Assembly (NCBI GenBank): GCA_021234155.1 | Contig: JAJEKV010000314.1 | Location: forward strand, 188,001 to 252,000 | DNA length: 64,000 nucleotides | Source of the DNA: Isoetes taiwanensis | Lineage: Eukaryota; Streptophyta; Lycopodiopsida; Isoetales; Isoetaceae | Reading direction: 5' to 3' | In this document: piece by piece, positions 48,320 through 60,164 of the stretch | How the letters are laid out: every line of letters begins with the position of its first letter | How positions within the stretch are numbered: position 1 is the stretch's first letter | The notes under the pieces: generated by a model | Databases searched by the model: none | What the model saw: the letters and a program-made list of their open reading frames with translations, nothing else | Told to the model about the DNA's origin: nothing | Made by a program: the position numbers and the translations under genes

Positions 48320-50179
48320 ATTTCAAATCCATCGTTTTATACAAGTACTACCAAATGGATCTTGGATACGCAGGATTTTATTACTTACCTCCTTGCTCCC
48401 CGCCAAATTCAGGGACGAGTACAACCGACCCGGACCGACCATCTCTCGCCGGGGGCACCGCATTGAGTCAAGGCATGCCTGCGGCTCTCCTCTCACGCCC
48501 TTGCCAAAAAGAAGGGAGCATGCCTTCTTATCCACACCCTAAAAAAAGGGCGCCAATTTTTTCTTCCCCACCAGCCTTTGCAAAAACCTCCATGAAAAAA
48601 GGAATTCTGAAGCACCCAAAATAGCAAGAAACACTCAAGCTCACCATTTCTTATACAATACTGTACCGAAATCATAGTCCCCACCATTGCCAGAATACCC
48701 TCCCCAACCCCAAAACGAAAATATCATACTATATGATTGTACTTGAGGATTGCTTCTTTGTAAATTGTCTAAACATATATAAATATATAAGGCAGTTGTA
48801 TTTTTTGTTTGAACCTAATATTTTTTCGCCAAGAAAAGCTCTGAAAGAGACACGTGTAAAGCTTATTTTAGAAAAAAAAAAAGATAAAAAAAAGGGGGCA
48901 AAGCCGATCGCCCCAAGCGGCTCATAAAAGGCTTCTAGTCTCTCCAAGAGTCGATAGGGGAGACAGCCATGTTTTCTGCCAGCTTAAGGGCATAAAAACG
49001 CAATTTTGGGCACGAGGTGTGGAATTTTGCCACAAGAAATAGTTCATCCGAAAGCCTGAAATCTAAGCTACAAATAGATGCCAGATTTAGGGTCTACAGA
49101 TTAGCCACTTGCAAGTTCTGTACTGCTCAAACATTGTGGGGGTGCGAGAACCCCGTTACGCACCACGTGATCCATCAATTGCGACCGCATTAGATAAAAC
49201 TCCCATCTATTGCGCATGAAACTCCCATCAATTGCGCTAAAGAAACAACATTACTGCTCTCAAACCCACCATCATTTGCTCACCTATTAACAAACAATTA
49301 TGTCTTATCTCGCTACAACCTGCGACATGCATATCTCAATTTTATGATCTGAATATCAACCTTTTGCATACATCTTGCTAAGAAAAAGGACAGAATGCAT
49401 TCACACCTAAGAATCAAACAACAATTCAGCAACAATTTAACAACAACAATTTAGCAGTCTTGGCATACAAGTTTCAGCAACAATTTAGCAACAATTCAGC
49501 AACAATTTAGCAGTCTTGGCATACAAGTTTCTGAAAATGTGCTATTTTTGCAATAGACAAAGGTGGTGGCCATCTTGGGCGTTCAATCTTGTTTAAGACA
49601 AAATTATGGCGGGGTTGTGCTATGGCGGGCTTGTGCTATGGCTGGAACGAGGTGCGCAAATGGTCGAACGCTGATGCGGAAATGGTCGAACGCTGATGCG
49701 GAAATGAAGGGCATCCATGTCGTGAACGCAGGGCTCCTGCGCATCCTGTTTAGGGCCCCTGCAAAAACATGGCCGGTCTCCCTAGATCGTCAGATTTCTT
49801 CTCTGCAAGCAATCTCGGCTCTGCCCGCCTGTGGATCCACAAGCTCCACAAGCGCTATTCCGGCAATCTTTAGCTATGGCGGTTGCACTGCAACAGAGGA
49901 TAGATATGGCGCACAAATGGTTTGCTTTCTCTTTATGCCAGCAGATGATGGAGCGGCCCTTCTGGCATTCAAGTTACAGAGGATCAGAAAAGGGCACTTC
50001 GAATTTGGGTTTCTGGCTCAAATTTTTGCAGATGGAATGTTGTGAAATATAGCCTAAATTATTCTGAGACTGAATGATCGCTTCTGGACTAAATTTCTGC
50101 CCCAACTTGGTAGGACTTTTCCCTTGCAATACTTGATTATTTCTGAACGCATTTTTGACGATCTAACTATCCTGTTTAG
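48320..50179. other. Spacer with short tandem duplications
   Basis: A 24-bp duplication (GTCGAACGCTGATGCGGAAATG) lies at 49661-49708. A repeated CAGCAACAATTTAG / GCAGTCTTGGCATACAAGTTTC block lies at 49430-49532. The 160-codon frame 49563-50045 crosses these repeats and matches nothing I know. Confidence 0.45.
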
Positions 50180-50965
50180 CTTGCAGCGGTGCCAGGGATG
50201 GTTGGGGGATGCTTTTGCACTGCAAATCTTTAAGAAAATTTGAGCATTCAGGTGGATGGATAAAAGCACTATTGGAAGAAGTAGAAAATGAGAGGATGCA
50301 TCTTATGACATTCATGGAAGTAGCCTAGCCAAACTGGTATGAGAGGGCTTTGGTATTTACAGTGCAGGGAGTATTCTTCAATGCATATTTCCTTCTATAT
50401 TTGTTGTCTCCTTGCCTTGCACACCGTGTTGTTGGGTACCTAGAAGAAGAGGCAATTTATTCATATACCCAGTTTTTGAAGCAGATTGACAATGGTAGCA
50501 TCCCTAATATTCCTGCTCCCGCCATAGCCATTGGTTATTGGAGGTTGCCAGCAGATGCTACCCTTCATGATGTAGTTATAGTTGTTCGAGCTGATGAAGC
50601 CCACCATCGTGATGTGAATTATTTTGCCTCGGTAAACCATGATAGTTGTTTTTGTATTAATTCTGGAATTGATTTACCTTGCACAATCTTAGAGTAGTAT
50701 CAATTTATAATTTGCTAAAGATTTAGATTTGGAATCTGGACTCCACATTCGCGTGCTGTAATTGGAAATTGATAGGCTGCTTAGAATTTTAGGAATGTGA
50801 GAATCTGAGGCAAGAACTTTTAGAAGTTTTTAGATGAAATTCGAGTCAAGAACTTCTGTACTTTTGTTTTACTTTGCAATATTCAAATGATTTTTATACT
50901 CAATTGGATGATGTTTATTGTGCAGGACGTTCAAGGAAGCTCCTGCTCTCTTAGGCTACCACTGA
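50180..50965 (+). pseudogene. Alternative oxidase (AOX) gene fragment, unprocessed pseudogene
   Basis: AOX is the di-iron ubiquinol oxidase of plant mitochondria. The fragment starts at AAVPGMVGG and reads [19 protein letters not shown], then ENERMHLM, then GVFFNAYF...[32 protein letters not shown] and [15 protein letters not shown] follow. An intron sits at 50632-50925 in the position of the last plant AOX intron, and the final exon ends KEAPALLGYH, stop at 50963-50965. Iron ligands in ENERMH, LEEEA and ADEAHH are present; the LET glutamate is not. Lesions are one missing G in a G-run near 50204-50208, TAG at 50326-50328 where a glutamine codon is expected, and about 20 bases lost in the last exon after DV. 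Upstream exons (targeting peptide, first helix) are absent. Confidence 0.93.
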
Positions 50966-53930
50966 TGATCTTCCTCCAAACTTTGGGATGATCCGCTTTG
51001 AGTTAGGAAATCTGTACTTCTCTTCCAGCAGAAACTACAGATGAAAATTTTTCATGCATTTGGCTTTCAGATCAAGAATAATTCGTAGGTCCAGTAGGTT
51101 AAGGTGGGATGGACTAAAGATGGAGGCTTCTTGAAGTAGAGAATGGTGTCATATTTCATTTAAGAGCATTCGCTTTGTGATGAAGAGCTTCCATATGAAG
51201 CTTGAATCGATTGCGTTAGACTTGGATCCGTAAGCTTGTGTAGGTGCAGTGCATTTTCGTTTTGCACCTTCTTCAAGATAAGTCTCTTCCTCTTGACTTT
51301 TGTTTCTGTTTTTTTGCATTAATCTTAACCAGCTAAATTCGTGATTAAATTGTATTGAAATGGCTGGGCATAGAAAGCCAACAGATATGGCTATTTATGA
51401 TTTAGGGTTCATATTTGCTCAGTTCAATGCTTAGATGCAGTCCAGATGATTGGCAAAAATATCATAGGCTACTCCAGACTATGCCATAGTCTTCTAGAGA
51501 TCTTGCCATAGTCTTTTATGCGACAGTAGCCTACTCCTTAGGTGATGCTATGCCAAAATGATCAGGAGCCAGCCTAGAAAACAACAGGAATGATGTGCAT
51601 GACAGGTACAAATGGCCTTTACGTGCTCAAATTTTTTATTCTGTCTTGTGAGCCAGCAAGGTAAGTGTCTTTGTAGATGAGTTATTCGACCATATATCCT
51701 CACCCTATGCTTTATTTCAATATGATTGAATTTGTTGTTTACTGGAAAATCCATTTGCACAATCGGATTAGAGATGAAGCCTTCCTAAATATGAACTACT
51801 CTGAATTAAGGACTGTTAGTTGAGTTTATTTATGTAGCCACCTAAATTTGGAAAGAAAAAGTTGTTGAGTTTATATGCATGCAATATGCCATTCTATCTC
51901 TTTTGCTCCTTCTGTCTGCTCTAAACTCTAAATTTTGATGGCACATTCTGGAAAGTGACATGTATGAATCTGGAAATATGATCAAGCTCAGATATTTGTC
52001 TAAACAATGCAATTTAGCTCATCCTTATATGCAACATGATGGGCTTTGACTCAATGTAAGCGTATTTGGGTTCATAATTCTCAAGATTCATTTGCGGTTG
52101 TCTGAGAATAATTCTTATTGTTTGTAACCCTCAAAAAATGTGTGTGGCATCTTTTAATTCATTTTATTGTTCAACAAGTGTTAATAGACGTTGATAAATT
52201 AAATATCTTTTCAAGTGTGTTGTCCCCAAAATTGTCCGTTTCTTCTATAGCAAGCCCCTCTTTTATGAGGCACCAAACCCTTTAAAAGGGCTCAAATGGA
52301 ACTCTTTGGCAAAACCATGCTTCTAACTTTCTTTGTTTAAACAATGAATGTCAAGCATTGTGAACTTGGCTTTCCCTTGTGAACTTGGCTTTCTTTTTTT
52401 TAGTCAAGCATTGCATTGTCAAATGTTGGACTTTAATAGCAGGTTCAATTGTATGGGTCTGAATTAAAATGGCGGCGGCGCCTTGGTCATCTTTGTATAA
52501 ATTTCTTGTATAATATTAGGCACGTAAGTGATAGTGATAGTCATACGTGAAAAGCCCATATACACATTCTCTACAACCCAAGCCCATGAAAAGCCCATAT
52601 ACACATTCTCTACAACCCAAGCCCATCATTCATGTTAGAAAGGACGATGTTTTAGGTTTATGGATCCATATGTTCGCTTTGCAAACTTGACTTATATGCA
52701 CATACACACGTACATATGAACAAAATTATGAAGGTACTCACATGCATAGTAACGACCACTCTTACATTTGGAAAAACAATGTACACATCCTACTTATGCG
52801 CGGGAACACCGGACACACATTCACTAGTCCCTCTTATGTTGCAATTGTTTCAGGGGCTCTTCTAAGTAGTTGTTGATGATGTGTTTAAATAAAAGATTTA
52901 ATATTTTGTCTCAGTCGCTGTGATATCATGATTTCTATCTTTTCTCCATAACAATATTCAATTGGGTTGTGCAACAATTATGGTGCTTGCCGCAGTCTCA
53001 TAGTGCCTTCTATGTGAGGAATGGCCAACAATGAATGTTTTGTTGTTTGGGTGATCTGCAATGGAATTGAAATTCTGAACTAGTTATTTCAAACTCGTTG
53101 ATTCGGTTTGTTTGCGACACATTTTGTCTATGGGCCTATGGGACTGGTAAAGTTGTTATAACACGAATGGACATTTCTTTTTCTTCTTCTAGATAGCATT
53201 ATTGTTGTGAAAGCTCAAATCTAGTTTTGCAGGAAGTAAGGTATTAGAAGGAATAGATGTCCTAAGAAGGGAAAGGCAGCATTTTTTACCACAACATTGA
53301 TACATCAATAGTCAACTGATCAGTAATGCTAATGTTATTCAAATAGAAGTGTTACAAATTTCATTCCGAAGAGATTTGCTTTGGAACACTAAGCTCTCAT
53401 TGGAGTTCAGAGATCTCTCGGAAAAAGAAACCGCTTTGTTAAGGACCCCAGAATCTCAAGTAACCAATTAATTGTCAATGTGCTTTGCGTTTTCATGGAC
53501 TAAATTGTCGGCGTGGGATAAAGAACATGGAAGCGAGGCTAAGTGCCTCTGACTCTGATAAATATGGTCGTTCGTGCTAGAATCAAGAGATATTTCTACT
53601 ATGGATACCTCAAAAAATCGTAGTGACTTAAAACTCACAAGCATAAATATGTGTGCTTCATTTGTCAAAGGTGTATTAGAGAGATTCATTTCCACCTCGC
53701 AACAACTTGGTTTTCAAGTATGTTATGTGCTTATATCCGACGTTTCTTTCTTCTTTTTGCTATAACTTCGTACAATCCTACACAATATAATGACTTTTGA
53801 TGGATTTTCAACGAAACCTTATGGAATACAAGACGGGCATGAGACGGTGGTGCCCCCGCATTGGTTAGAATTTAAATGATATAGGCAATGATATTTAGCT
53901 TGTTGATCATCAGCCAAAGAACCATAGTGA
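50966..53930. other. Intergenic downstream of the AOX fragment
   Basis: The first few hundred bases may be the old AOX 3' UTR. A 42-bp tandem duplication (AAAAGCCCATATACACATTC plus ACAACCCAAGCCCAT) lies at 52549-52627. No gene was recognised. Confidence 0.4.
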
Positions 53931-54760
53931 GCCAGGAAGGCTGCTTTCATATTCTGCTAGCTTTGTTTCCAATGCCTTTTATTGGCCACGAGCCATTGGT
54001 GGGTGCTCCATGCAGCGTGGTGGAAAAAATATGGAACTTGATCTGCAGTTGGAAATCATTATTCAAAACTATGAGAGCCTCAAATTCTTCCATATGGGCT
54101 TGATGGGCTTGCCCTAAGCATTTCCAAAGATCGGGTAGGGGAGTTTCAAATTTAGGGCTGAAAGAGAGACTGAAGTAACAACCGGAGCAGATACATACCT
54201 GGACAATTCGAGGTATTGGGACTTGAGGATGCAGAGTTGCCTGAGGACAAGAGAGGCCTACCGCGGATCGGCTATTTGTAGGTGGCATCCCAGAGAAGCT
54301 TGGAAAGCTTGCTGTCGTGAAGGGGAGCAATATGACATCTGTCAGGATCAAGCGTGAGGTCACCAATGTTGTAAATATTAACAGGGGATTGAAATGAGGA
54401 CGAAGACAGCAATTCATTGACATAGGTGGGATCAAAAGAGACCTGAGAGTAGCCTAGATCCTGTTGCAGTGAAGGGGGTCACGAAGGGACATGGGCCGGC
54501 ATAGGCGGAATATGGACATAAGTGCTTTCAAGAGTTTGAAAATATGGTGGAGTCTGTTGAATGGGGGTTTTGATGACTGTGGTTGGGAATGATATCGATA
54601 ATGCATAGGGGATCCTGGACGTGAAAAAATCCGGGGTGTGGGTAGTGCAGAATGAGCGCGTGAACGTGGGCAACCAGCTTTAATATCATAATCTCCATAA
54701 TAGGAGTCATAAAGAGCATCCCGACGTTGCTGTCTGGCCAAGCGAGCAACGGTTTGGCTG
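53930..54760 (-). pseudogene. Gypsy-type gag relic
   Basis: On the minus strand, in broken frames, a Ser/Pro/Arg-rich head (54741-54460) leads to a block near 54160-53950 reading KFETPLPDLWKCL, then a hydrophobic region, then LQIKFHIFSTTLHGA. This resembles the capsid-like Retrotrans_gag domain of Ty3/Gypsy elements, where a KL..F..TL.G.A segment closes a helix. No protease, RT or LTR is visible nearby, so it is an isolated fragment. Confidence 0.5.
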
Positions 54761-54779
54761 AGAAGCCCTTCTTGAGTAA

Positions 54780-55060
54780 AGGTGCGAAAAAGACATCTTA
54801 GGGAAAAGGAACAGAGATTATTTGGGGGGAAATCTTTTCCATGGTCTTTTTCATGCTGATCTTTATGGTCTTTTTGTGGCCTCTTTGCAAAATTTTCCTA
54901 TGTCGATGCTCTTATCGTGAATTCCATATCTAACTTTTGTATACCTATATAGTCCAAAGCACCATAAAGATACATGCATGACAAAACATAATTTGTCATT
55001 TGGAATTATTCTTTTATAACAATTTGAACATCATATACTAGGATGAATTATTAATCAAAT
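54780..55060. other. Intergenic
   Basis: Nothing recognised. Confidence 0.35.
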
Positions 55061-56017
55061 TGAATTACACAAGATTGGATGGAAGATTAAGGGAATTGAG
55101 TCTATCTAACATTGCCTCATCAAAGTCCCAACTCAATACAAATTGAGTTTGAATTAATCTCAAATACTTATTCATTTTATCCTATTCATTGCTTTCGCAT
55201 AAGGGCTGACCTCCTTAGTGGGTTCAATGTTCACAAACGATGCTTTGACTGAAAAATGCATGCTCCTTACACGAGAGTATATCTCTTTGATTTCGTGCAA
55301 CCAAGCATCTGTTCTATGTTCCCATCCCAGCAAATAAACATCTTATTAGAAATATCACTCCATTCATCATTAGACTGCAAACTAGAGTCAAATGCTTCGT
55401 TCTCTTGCTTCCAAAAATCATCACAGCTTTGCACAATCTGTTCTGTGACTGGAATTGTATTGCCCAATGAGTCAGTAATAGAAAGGATGAAACTACCTTT
55501 TTCAAATATATACCCATTGTTCCTTAGTGTCTCACGCATCGCCTTGGCGCCCTTGGTAACAATACACAAAGCTTGGTTAACTTGTACATGACAAAGAGGA
55601 ATCAAGGGAGGATCTCTTCCCTGCACAATTCTGAGTTCATTCAAAGTCTGCGATATCATTTGTAAAGTGAAATTTTTTGGGACATCTACAAAATCCTCTT
55701 CTTCATGCTTTTTTTTTTTTTTTCGTTGCTTTTTCAACTTCACCATCTTTAGGCATGCCATCAATGCTAAGCCTATCCTCTACACCTTGTAACTCTTCCA
55801 CTTCAATGAAGTCTGATGTTTCCATATTCTCTTCATCCCCTTCTCTATGAACTGTCTCTTCATTCTTTTTATTCTTGCTCTTGGATCCTTTTCTCTTCCC
55901 CATCTTCTCAGAGCGTAATATAGTTCCTCTCGTCGTTACAACCATAGCACTGCGCATAACATTCAAGTAAATGATTACTTGCAGGCAATAGATATAAACA
56001 CAAATTTGCAAGCCCAT
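55060..56017 (-). pseudogene. Unidentified protein with Lys-rich head and C-W-D-G-N-H-R motif, frame-broken
   Basis: On the minus strand a possible splice acceptor near 55955 precedes MVVTTRG. An acidic/basic head follows (KRKGSKSKNKKNEE, then SDFIEVEELQGVEDR) and a poly-Lys stretch from a 15-base T-run (55709-55723), where the frame shifts. The conserved-looking core continues KNFTLQMISQTLNELRIVQG, then PPLIPLCHVQVNQAL, then FICWDGN near 55326. There one base seems missing, and the next frame gives HRTDAWLHEI. A second shift in an A-run near 55180 allows it to run on to about 55070. I do not know the family. D-G-N-H-R followed by AW resembles the DGxHR/GERR box of ParB- or sulfiredoxin-like folds, which is only a hint. 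Confidence 0.5.
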
Positions 56018-57270
56018 TGGCTATGCCTATGCTGCCATTTACATAAGACACAAGATCAATTTTCACTCTAGTTCATAGCATTTTAAAAAAAGAATTCTAC
56101 TAAGGCAGTAAAATAGGATTCTAGACTCCATGATAATAGTGACTAGCAACATGAAAGAGACTGAAGAACTTATTGTTGAAGACCTGTTATTTGGAGCTGT
56201 TATTTGGAGTAGAAGATTACCCAAGGGATTCGATTTTTCGTTATACAATTTTATTTTACAGCCAATAAATGAATTAATATCTGAAAAGATTACATAATGT
56301 GCTCAATGAAGCGATGACAGGTGCTGGGATACTTTATTGGAATTTCTAATGGGCTTATGCAGCAGTCTTCTACAACGCCTAAACTCATTGATAATAAACA
56401 ATGAACCGTGAACATTAAGAATCCAAAAATTAAAAGCAAAGCATACCGATACACCAACGTCATAATCCTCCACACGTAGCATAATGTTCTGAATATCTTA
56501 ATATGAAGCAAACAACGCCATTTCAGTTCAGTTGTCTTATAAATTGAACTAGAAATTTGAACTAGAGGTCTTTCAAACGGTGGCATTTACCTCAGGATCA
56601 AATAAGAATATTACAGCTGATTATAAATCTACCAAATGAATGAAGAAAGAAATCACAGTTTTTGAAGAAGAGTCGGACCTCCTTAATGGCATTCCTAAAG
56701 CATCATAAAGTTACCTGTAGTCTGGTTTTTCAAAATCACAAAGCCTCTTTCTGATTCTGAACTAGATTCAAGCATTTTTTGTTGAATGAAAAACATACAA
56801 TAGGCATCTCGATGAAGGCCATAGCCAGGAATAGCCGCTCCGATGGGAGTCATTTCACCAAGCTACAAGCACTGGCCTTTTAAGGAGCGTTATTGTGGAT
56901 ATTTGAGCTTATAGCCCACTATCACAAATTTGAAGCAATTACTTAGGAATTACTTAGGAGGAAGGTCGTTGGTACATGTATGGTCACAGCGATCTTCCTG
57001 CGCCAGATGTGCTGTCTTATTTTCATCTACTTTATTCATGCTTATGATTCTAGATCTAGATAATGAATGGAGCTTTTATCCAAATTCGTGCAATTCATGA
57101 TTCTAGTCCATGGATGCAATGCGTGCAATATTCTTAACCTTGTCAAAATGGGATCTACCTTAAACCATCCGCAAGCAACAGGTAGGATGCATAGGAACTC
57201 CGAATCAAATAAGAATATTACAGATTATAGATTCTACCAAATGAAAAAATGAAAAAGGAAAGAAGTCCGG
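56018..57270. other. Intergenic with a short dispersed repeat
   Basis: ATCAAATAAGAATATTACAG with following TTATA..TCTACCAAATGAA occurs at 56596-56640 and again at 57203-57244. No gene was recognised. Confidence 0.4.
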
Positions 57271-57950
57271 ACTCCTAAGGTTAAACGGCGCCGTTTGCCA
57301 GCTCTGTAACTTTGTCTTTGCTATGTAATCTACCTATGCTAAGTTATGCTATGTAACAAAAATGTTCTTTTGCTATGTATTGTACCTAAATGTATGACCC
57401 AAAACTGCAGGAATGAAAAGAATGTAAACTCCAAATTGCTACAAGCCAAACGGCGTCGTTTGCATCTCCACCTGTGATTCTATTTCACTGTGATTCTACC
57501 TCCACTGTTGATTCTATTTCTCATCTACGTTTTTAAGGAAGAAGAATGGCTGGAAGACTAACCTCAAATGGCGCCGTTTGCATCAGAAATCCGTCGTTTG
57601 CTTCAATTTTCTTCAGTTTGCATCAGAAGTCCGTCGTTAATCCGTCGCTATGAAGTCCGCTTTTGCTCCTTACATTTGAGAATCTACGCTATGAAAATCC
57701 TGATCTGTTGCCAGAGTTCAAAATATTTTTCGCAACAAAGACTTTCAAAACATTTCAAAACACGTGATTCTATTTCATACGCATCTCATCTCGTTTAACG
57801 GGAATAACGCCGGCGAGACTAACCTCAAAGCGCCCGTTTGCATCGGAGTTTGCTTCACTATCGAGAATGTTTGCTTCACACGCATCTCATCTGTTTTTTG
57901 CGCCCGTTTGCTTGAAGATTATCATAATAGGCTGGTGGGATTTAGAATGT
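57270..57950. repeat. Repeated segment with AAACGGCGCCGTTT-type palindromes
   Basis: The palindrome occurs as AAACGGCGCCGTTT (57283-57296), AAACGGCGTCGTTT (57448-57461) and AAATGGCGCCGTTT (57566-57579). Related pieces lie at 57828-57842 and near 57900. A longer block, GACTAACCTCAAA..GCGCCGTTTGCATC, is duplicated (57556 and 57817). The ~100 bp at 57636-57736 resemble 60172-60272 on the other side of the LINE. Confidence 0.65.
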
Positions 57951-58401
57951 AAAAAGAGGCAAGAAATCATTATTCCCAAAGGATGCAAAGGTGAAAGGTG
58001 TGGTATAAGCGGTTGATCGAGAATGAAAAAGAAAATATTATGCTAAAACAAAAAGGAATCGGGGATCTTTTCAAGAAACAACCAAAATTATTTTGGACTA
58101 AAGCGTTAAGGAGTCCAGATAGTACGACTAGACATAAATGACCGGTCCAAACCGGTAAAAGAGTTATACTTTTGTAATGATGCACTTAGTATGGATGTCG
58201 TGAAGTTAAAGAGGACATTTTTGTCAAAGAGGATGTGTATAGGCAACTTAAGAGAATGCATAATGGTAAGGTTTGCTGATTTTTTTTATACCTATTTGAG
58301 CTCATTAAGTGGGCGGAGGAGATGATATAATTAACAAACTCCGCAATTATTGAATAAAAGCAGTCAGCAAAGGTTTACCAAAAGCTTGGTGCGAATGTAA
58401 G

Positions 58402-58650
58402 GTGGTTCCCATTCATAAGTCGGGCAGTAAAAAGGAGGCTAAGAACTATAGAACTATAATGATTGGGAGTGTTTTTTCAAAGCTTTTAGGAGGCATGTTG
58501 GAGCATAAGATCAGTACTTGGGCTGATGAAAATGGGGAAAGGGCACATTCTCAAGCAGGTTTTAGAAAGAATCATAGCACGTTGGATCATCTGCTTACAT
58601 TGAGAGTGATGATTGAGCGGCAAAGGGGCCTAGGAAGGCTCTATTTCTAG
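58402..58650 (+). pseudogene. LINE reverse transcriptase, fingers part
   Basis: A frame of 82 codons with PIHKSGSKKEAKNYRTIMIG, SVFSKLLGGMLEHKI and HSQAGFRKNHSTLDHLL, the canonical N-terminal RT blocks. It ends at a stop in front of motif A, whose remains (AFIDFE) are read in another frame just downstream. Confidence 0.88.
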
Positions 58651-58672
58651 CCTTTATTGACTTCGAAGGCAT

Positions 58673-59503
58673 TTGACAATCGTGCCTCGAGAAGGTTTGG
58701 GTGCTAGGATGGAGAGATTGGGAGTTCCATTTGCTTTGAGAGGCGAGAGCACGCGTCTATCTGAAGAAGTCTGGCCAAGTTGTCAGCGGAGATGCCCTCT
58801 TGAGATTACAATTGGAGTCCGTCAGGGGTGCCCATTGTCCCCGACGTTGTTTGGTTTATACATAGATGAATTGGAAGAATGGCTCAGAGCCAACGGGCAT
58901 GTAGGCTCCAAACTAGGTGATTTTGTGATTCAGCTTTTGCTGTACGCAGATGATGTTGTGTTATTGTCCGAGTCCCCAGAAGGGCTCCAGAAACATTTGG
59001 AGATTCTCAGTGCATTTTGCAGTCAACGTAAGATGAAGGTGAATTTGTCAAAGTCTAAAATAATGGTATTTGGTACCATTAAGAGGCCAAGTTTTCTATA
59101 CCAGGGGGAAGAACTCGAAACTGTGGACTGCTACAAGTATCTTGGTCTTGAGGTATGCTCTAATTACAAATGGAAAACATGTGTGAGGAAACGAATTGTA
59201 GGGGGGGAATCAGCTCTGTATGCTCTTTTTTCTAGATGCCATAAAATGTCATTGGATAGTTGGGGGCTAAAAAAGATGTTGTTTAAAACCTTAGTACAGA
59301 CGGTGGTATTGTACGGTGTTCCCATATGGGGGGCTTCCATCTCTAGAAAACTCTGGAGCGAGGTGGAACAAGTGTTGAAGATATTCATTCAAGAAGAGCT
59401 AGGAGTCAGAAAGCAAATTCCTTATGCTATATTACTGGCTGAAACTGGTCTGTTGCCTCTAGAAGCTGAAGCGATATGTCTGACTGTTAATTTTTGTGAA
59501 TAG
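58673..59503 (+). CDS. LINE reverse transcriptase, palm and thumb (276 codons)
   Basis: GVRQGCPLSPTLFGLYIDEL lies at residues 49-68, the catalytic YADD at 91-94, NLSKSKIMVFG further on, then DCYKYLGLEV and GVRKQIPYAILLAETGLLPL near the end. The frame begins only after motif A, so the polymerase is not complete as read. One frame change upstream and one at the 3' end separate it from the other parts. It is a recent insertion by the low number of lesions. It is listed as coding because the frame is open, but it is not expected to make active protein. Confidence 0.85.
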   Translation: MTIVPREGLGARMERLGVPFALRGESTRLSEEVWPSCQRRCPLEITIGVRQGCPLSPTLFGLYIDELEEWLRANGHVGSKLGDFVIQLLLYADDVVLLSESPEGLQKHLEILSAFCSQRKMKVNLSKSKIMVFGTIKRPSFLYQGEELETVDCYKYLGLEVCSNYKWKTCVRKRIVGGESALYALFSRCHKMSLDSWGLKKMLFKTLVQTVVLYGVPIWGASISRKLWSEVEQVLKIFIQEELGVRKQIPYAILLAETGLLPLEAEAICLTVNFCE

Positions 59504-60076
59504 ACTAAGGAAGATGGATGATAATGGGCTGCCGAAAATGGCAATGGAACATTCGGGTACCTTGGGCTGGTATCACAATGTACTTGAATGGGTTAAGAGC
59601 TGGGGGTTTTCAGATGAAATTTTTACTGACTCTGAATTAGGGGTTCGGGAGATGATACAGGATCAGGTAGTCAGAAAGATTTGGGCAGATAAGGGCACTA
59701 GGATGACCTTCTATCAGCAGGAAGTAAATCCTATGTTGGTATATCTTGAGACCAGGACTATCTAAATGCACCTATGTCCGGGCATATGAGATACATTATT
59801 GCTAAGCACGGAGACGGGATCACATTCTCTAGGGATAGAAACAGGGAGATGGGCTCGAATAATGGCGAGAAGAAAGAGTTTGCGAGAATATATCGGGGAG
59901 GTAGAAACCGAGGATCACGTTTTTATACATTGCGTGCTTATGAAGACATTAGAGAGAGACACAACATTGCATATCCAGATTTTCATTTACTTTTGTCGTT
60001 AGATCCTAGAATATTGTGTAGTTTCTTAAAAGATGTCGATTCTCATCGAGACTTGTTGATAAAATTGAACACGTGA
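59496..60076 (+). pseudogene. LINE C-terminal region
   Basis: After RT, WYHNVLEWVKSWGFSDEIF is followed by a stop at 59765. A further frame then carries the segment with SLGIETGRWARI and VETEDHVFIHC. In the related copy at 45.5 kb the same place reads C-x2-C...H-x4-C; here only the H and last C remain. The role is probably nucleic-acid binding, by analogy with zinc knuckles of other LINEs. Confidence 0.75.
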
Positions 60077-60164
60077 TGTAGTTAGTTGCTCCATGACCTT
60101 CAAGGTCCTTAAGGAGCATGATAATAAATTATTATTATTATTATTATTATTATTATAATGTTTG

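Noticed and set aside
49563-50045. 160-codon open frame upstream of the AOX fragment as missing AOX exons
   Set aside because: The frame crosses short tandem duplications and shows none of the AOX N-terminal residues or a convincing targeting peptide.
50326-50328. TAG in the AOX fragment explained by U-to-C RNA editing, as in fern organelles
   Set aside because: AOX is a nuclear gene and such editing is known for organelle transcripts. The fragment also has a frameshift and a deletion, so it is a pseudogene.
60120-60160. (TTA)n microsatellite as an independent locus
   Set aside because: It is directly attached to the 3' end of the LINE and is best read as the LINE tail.
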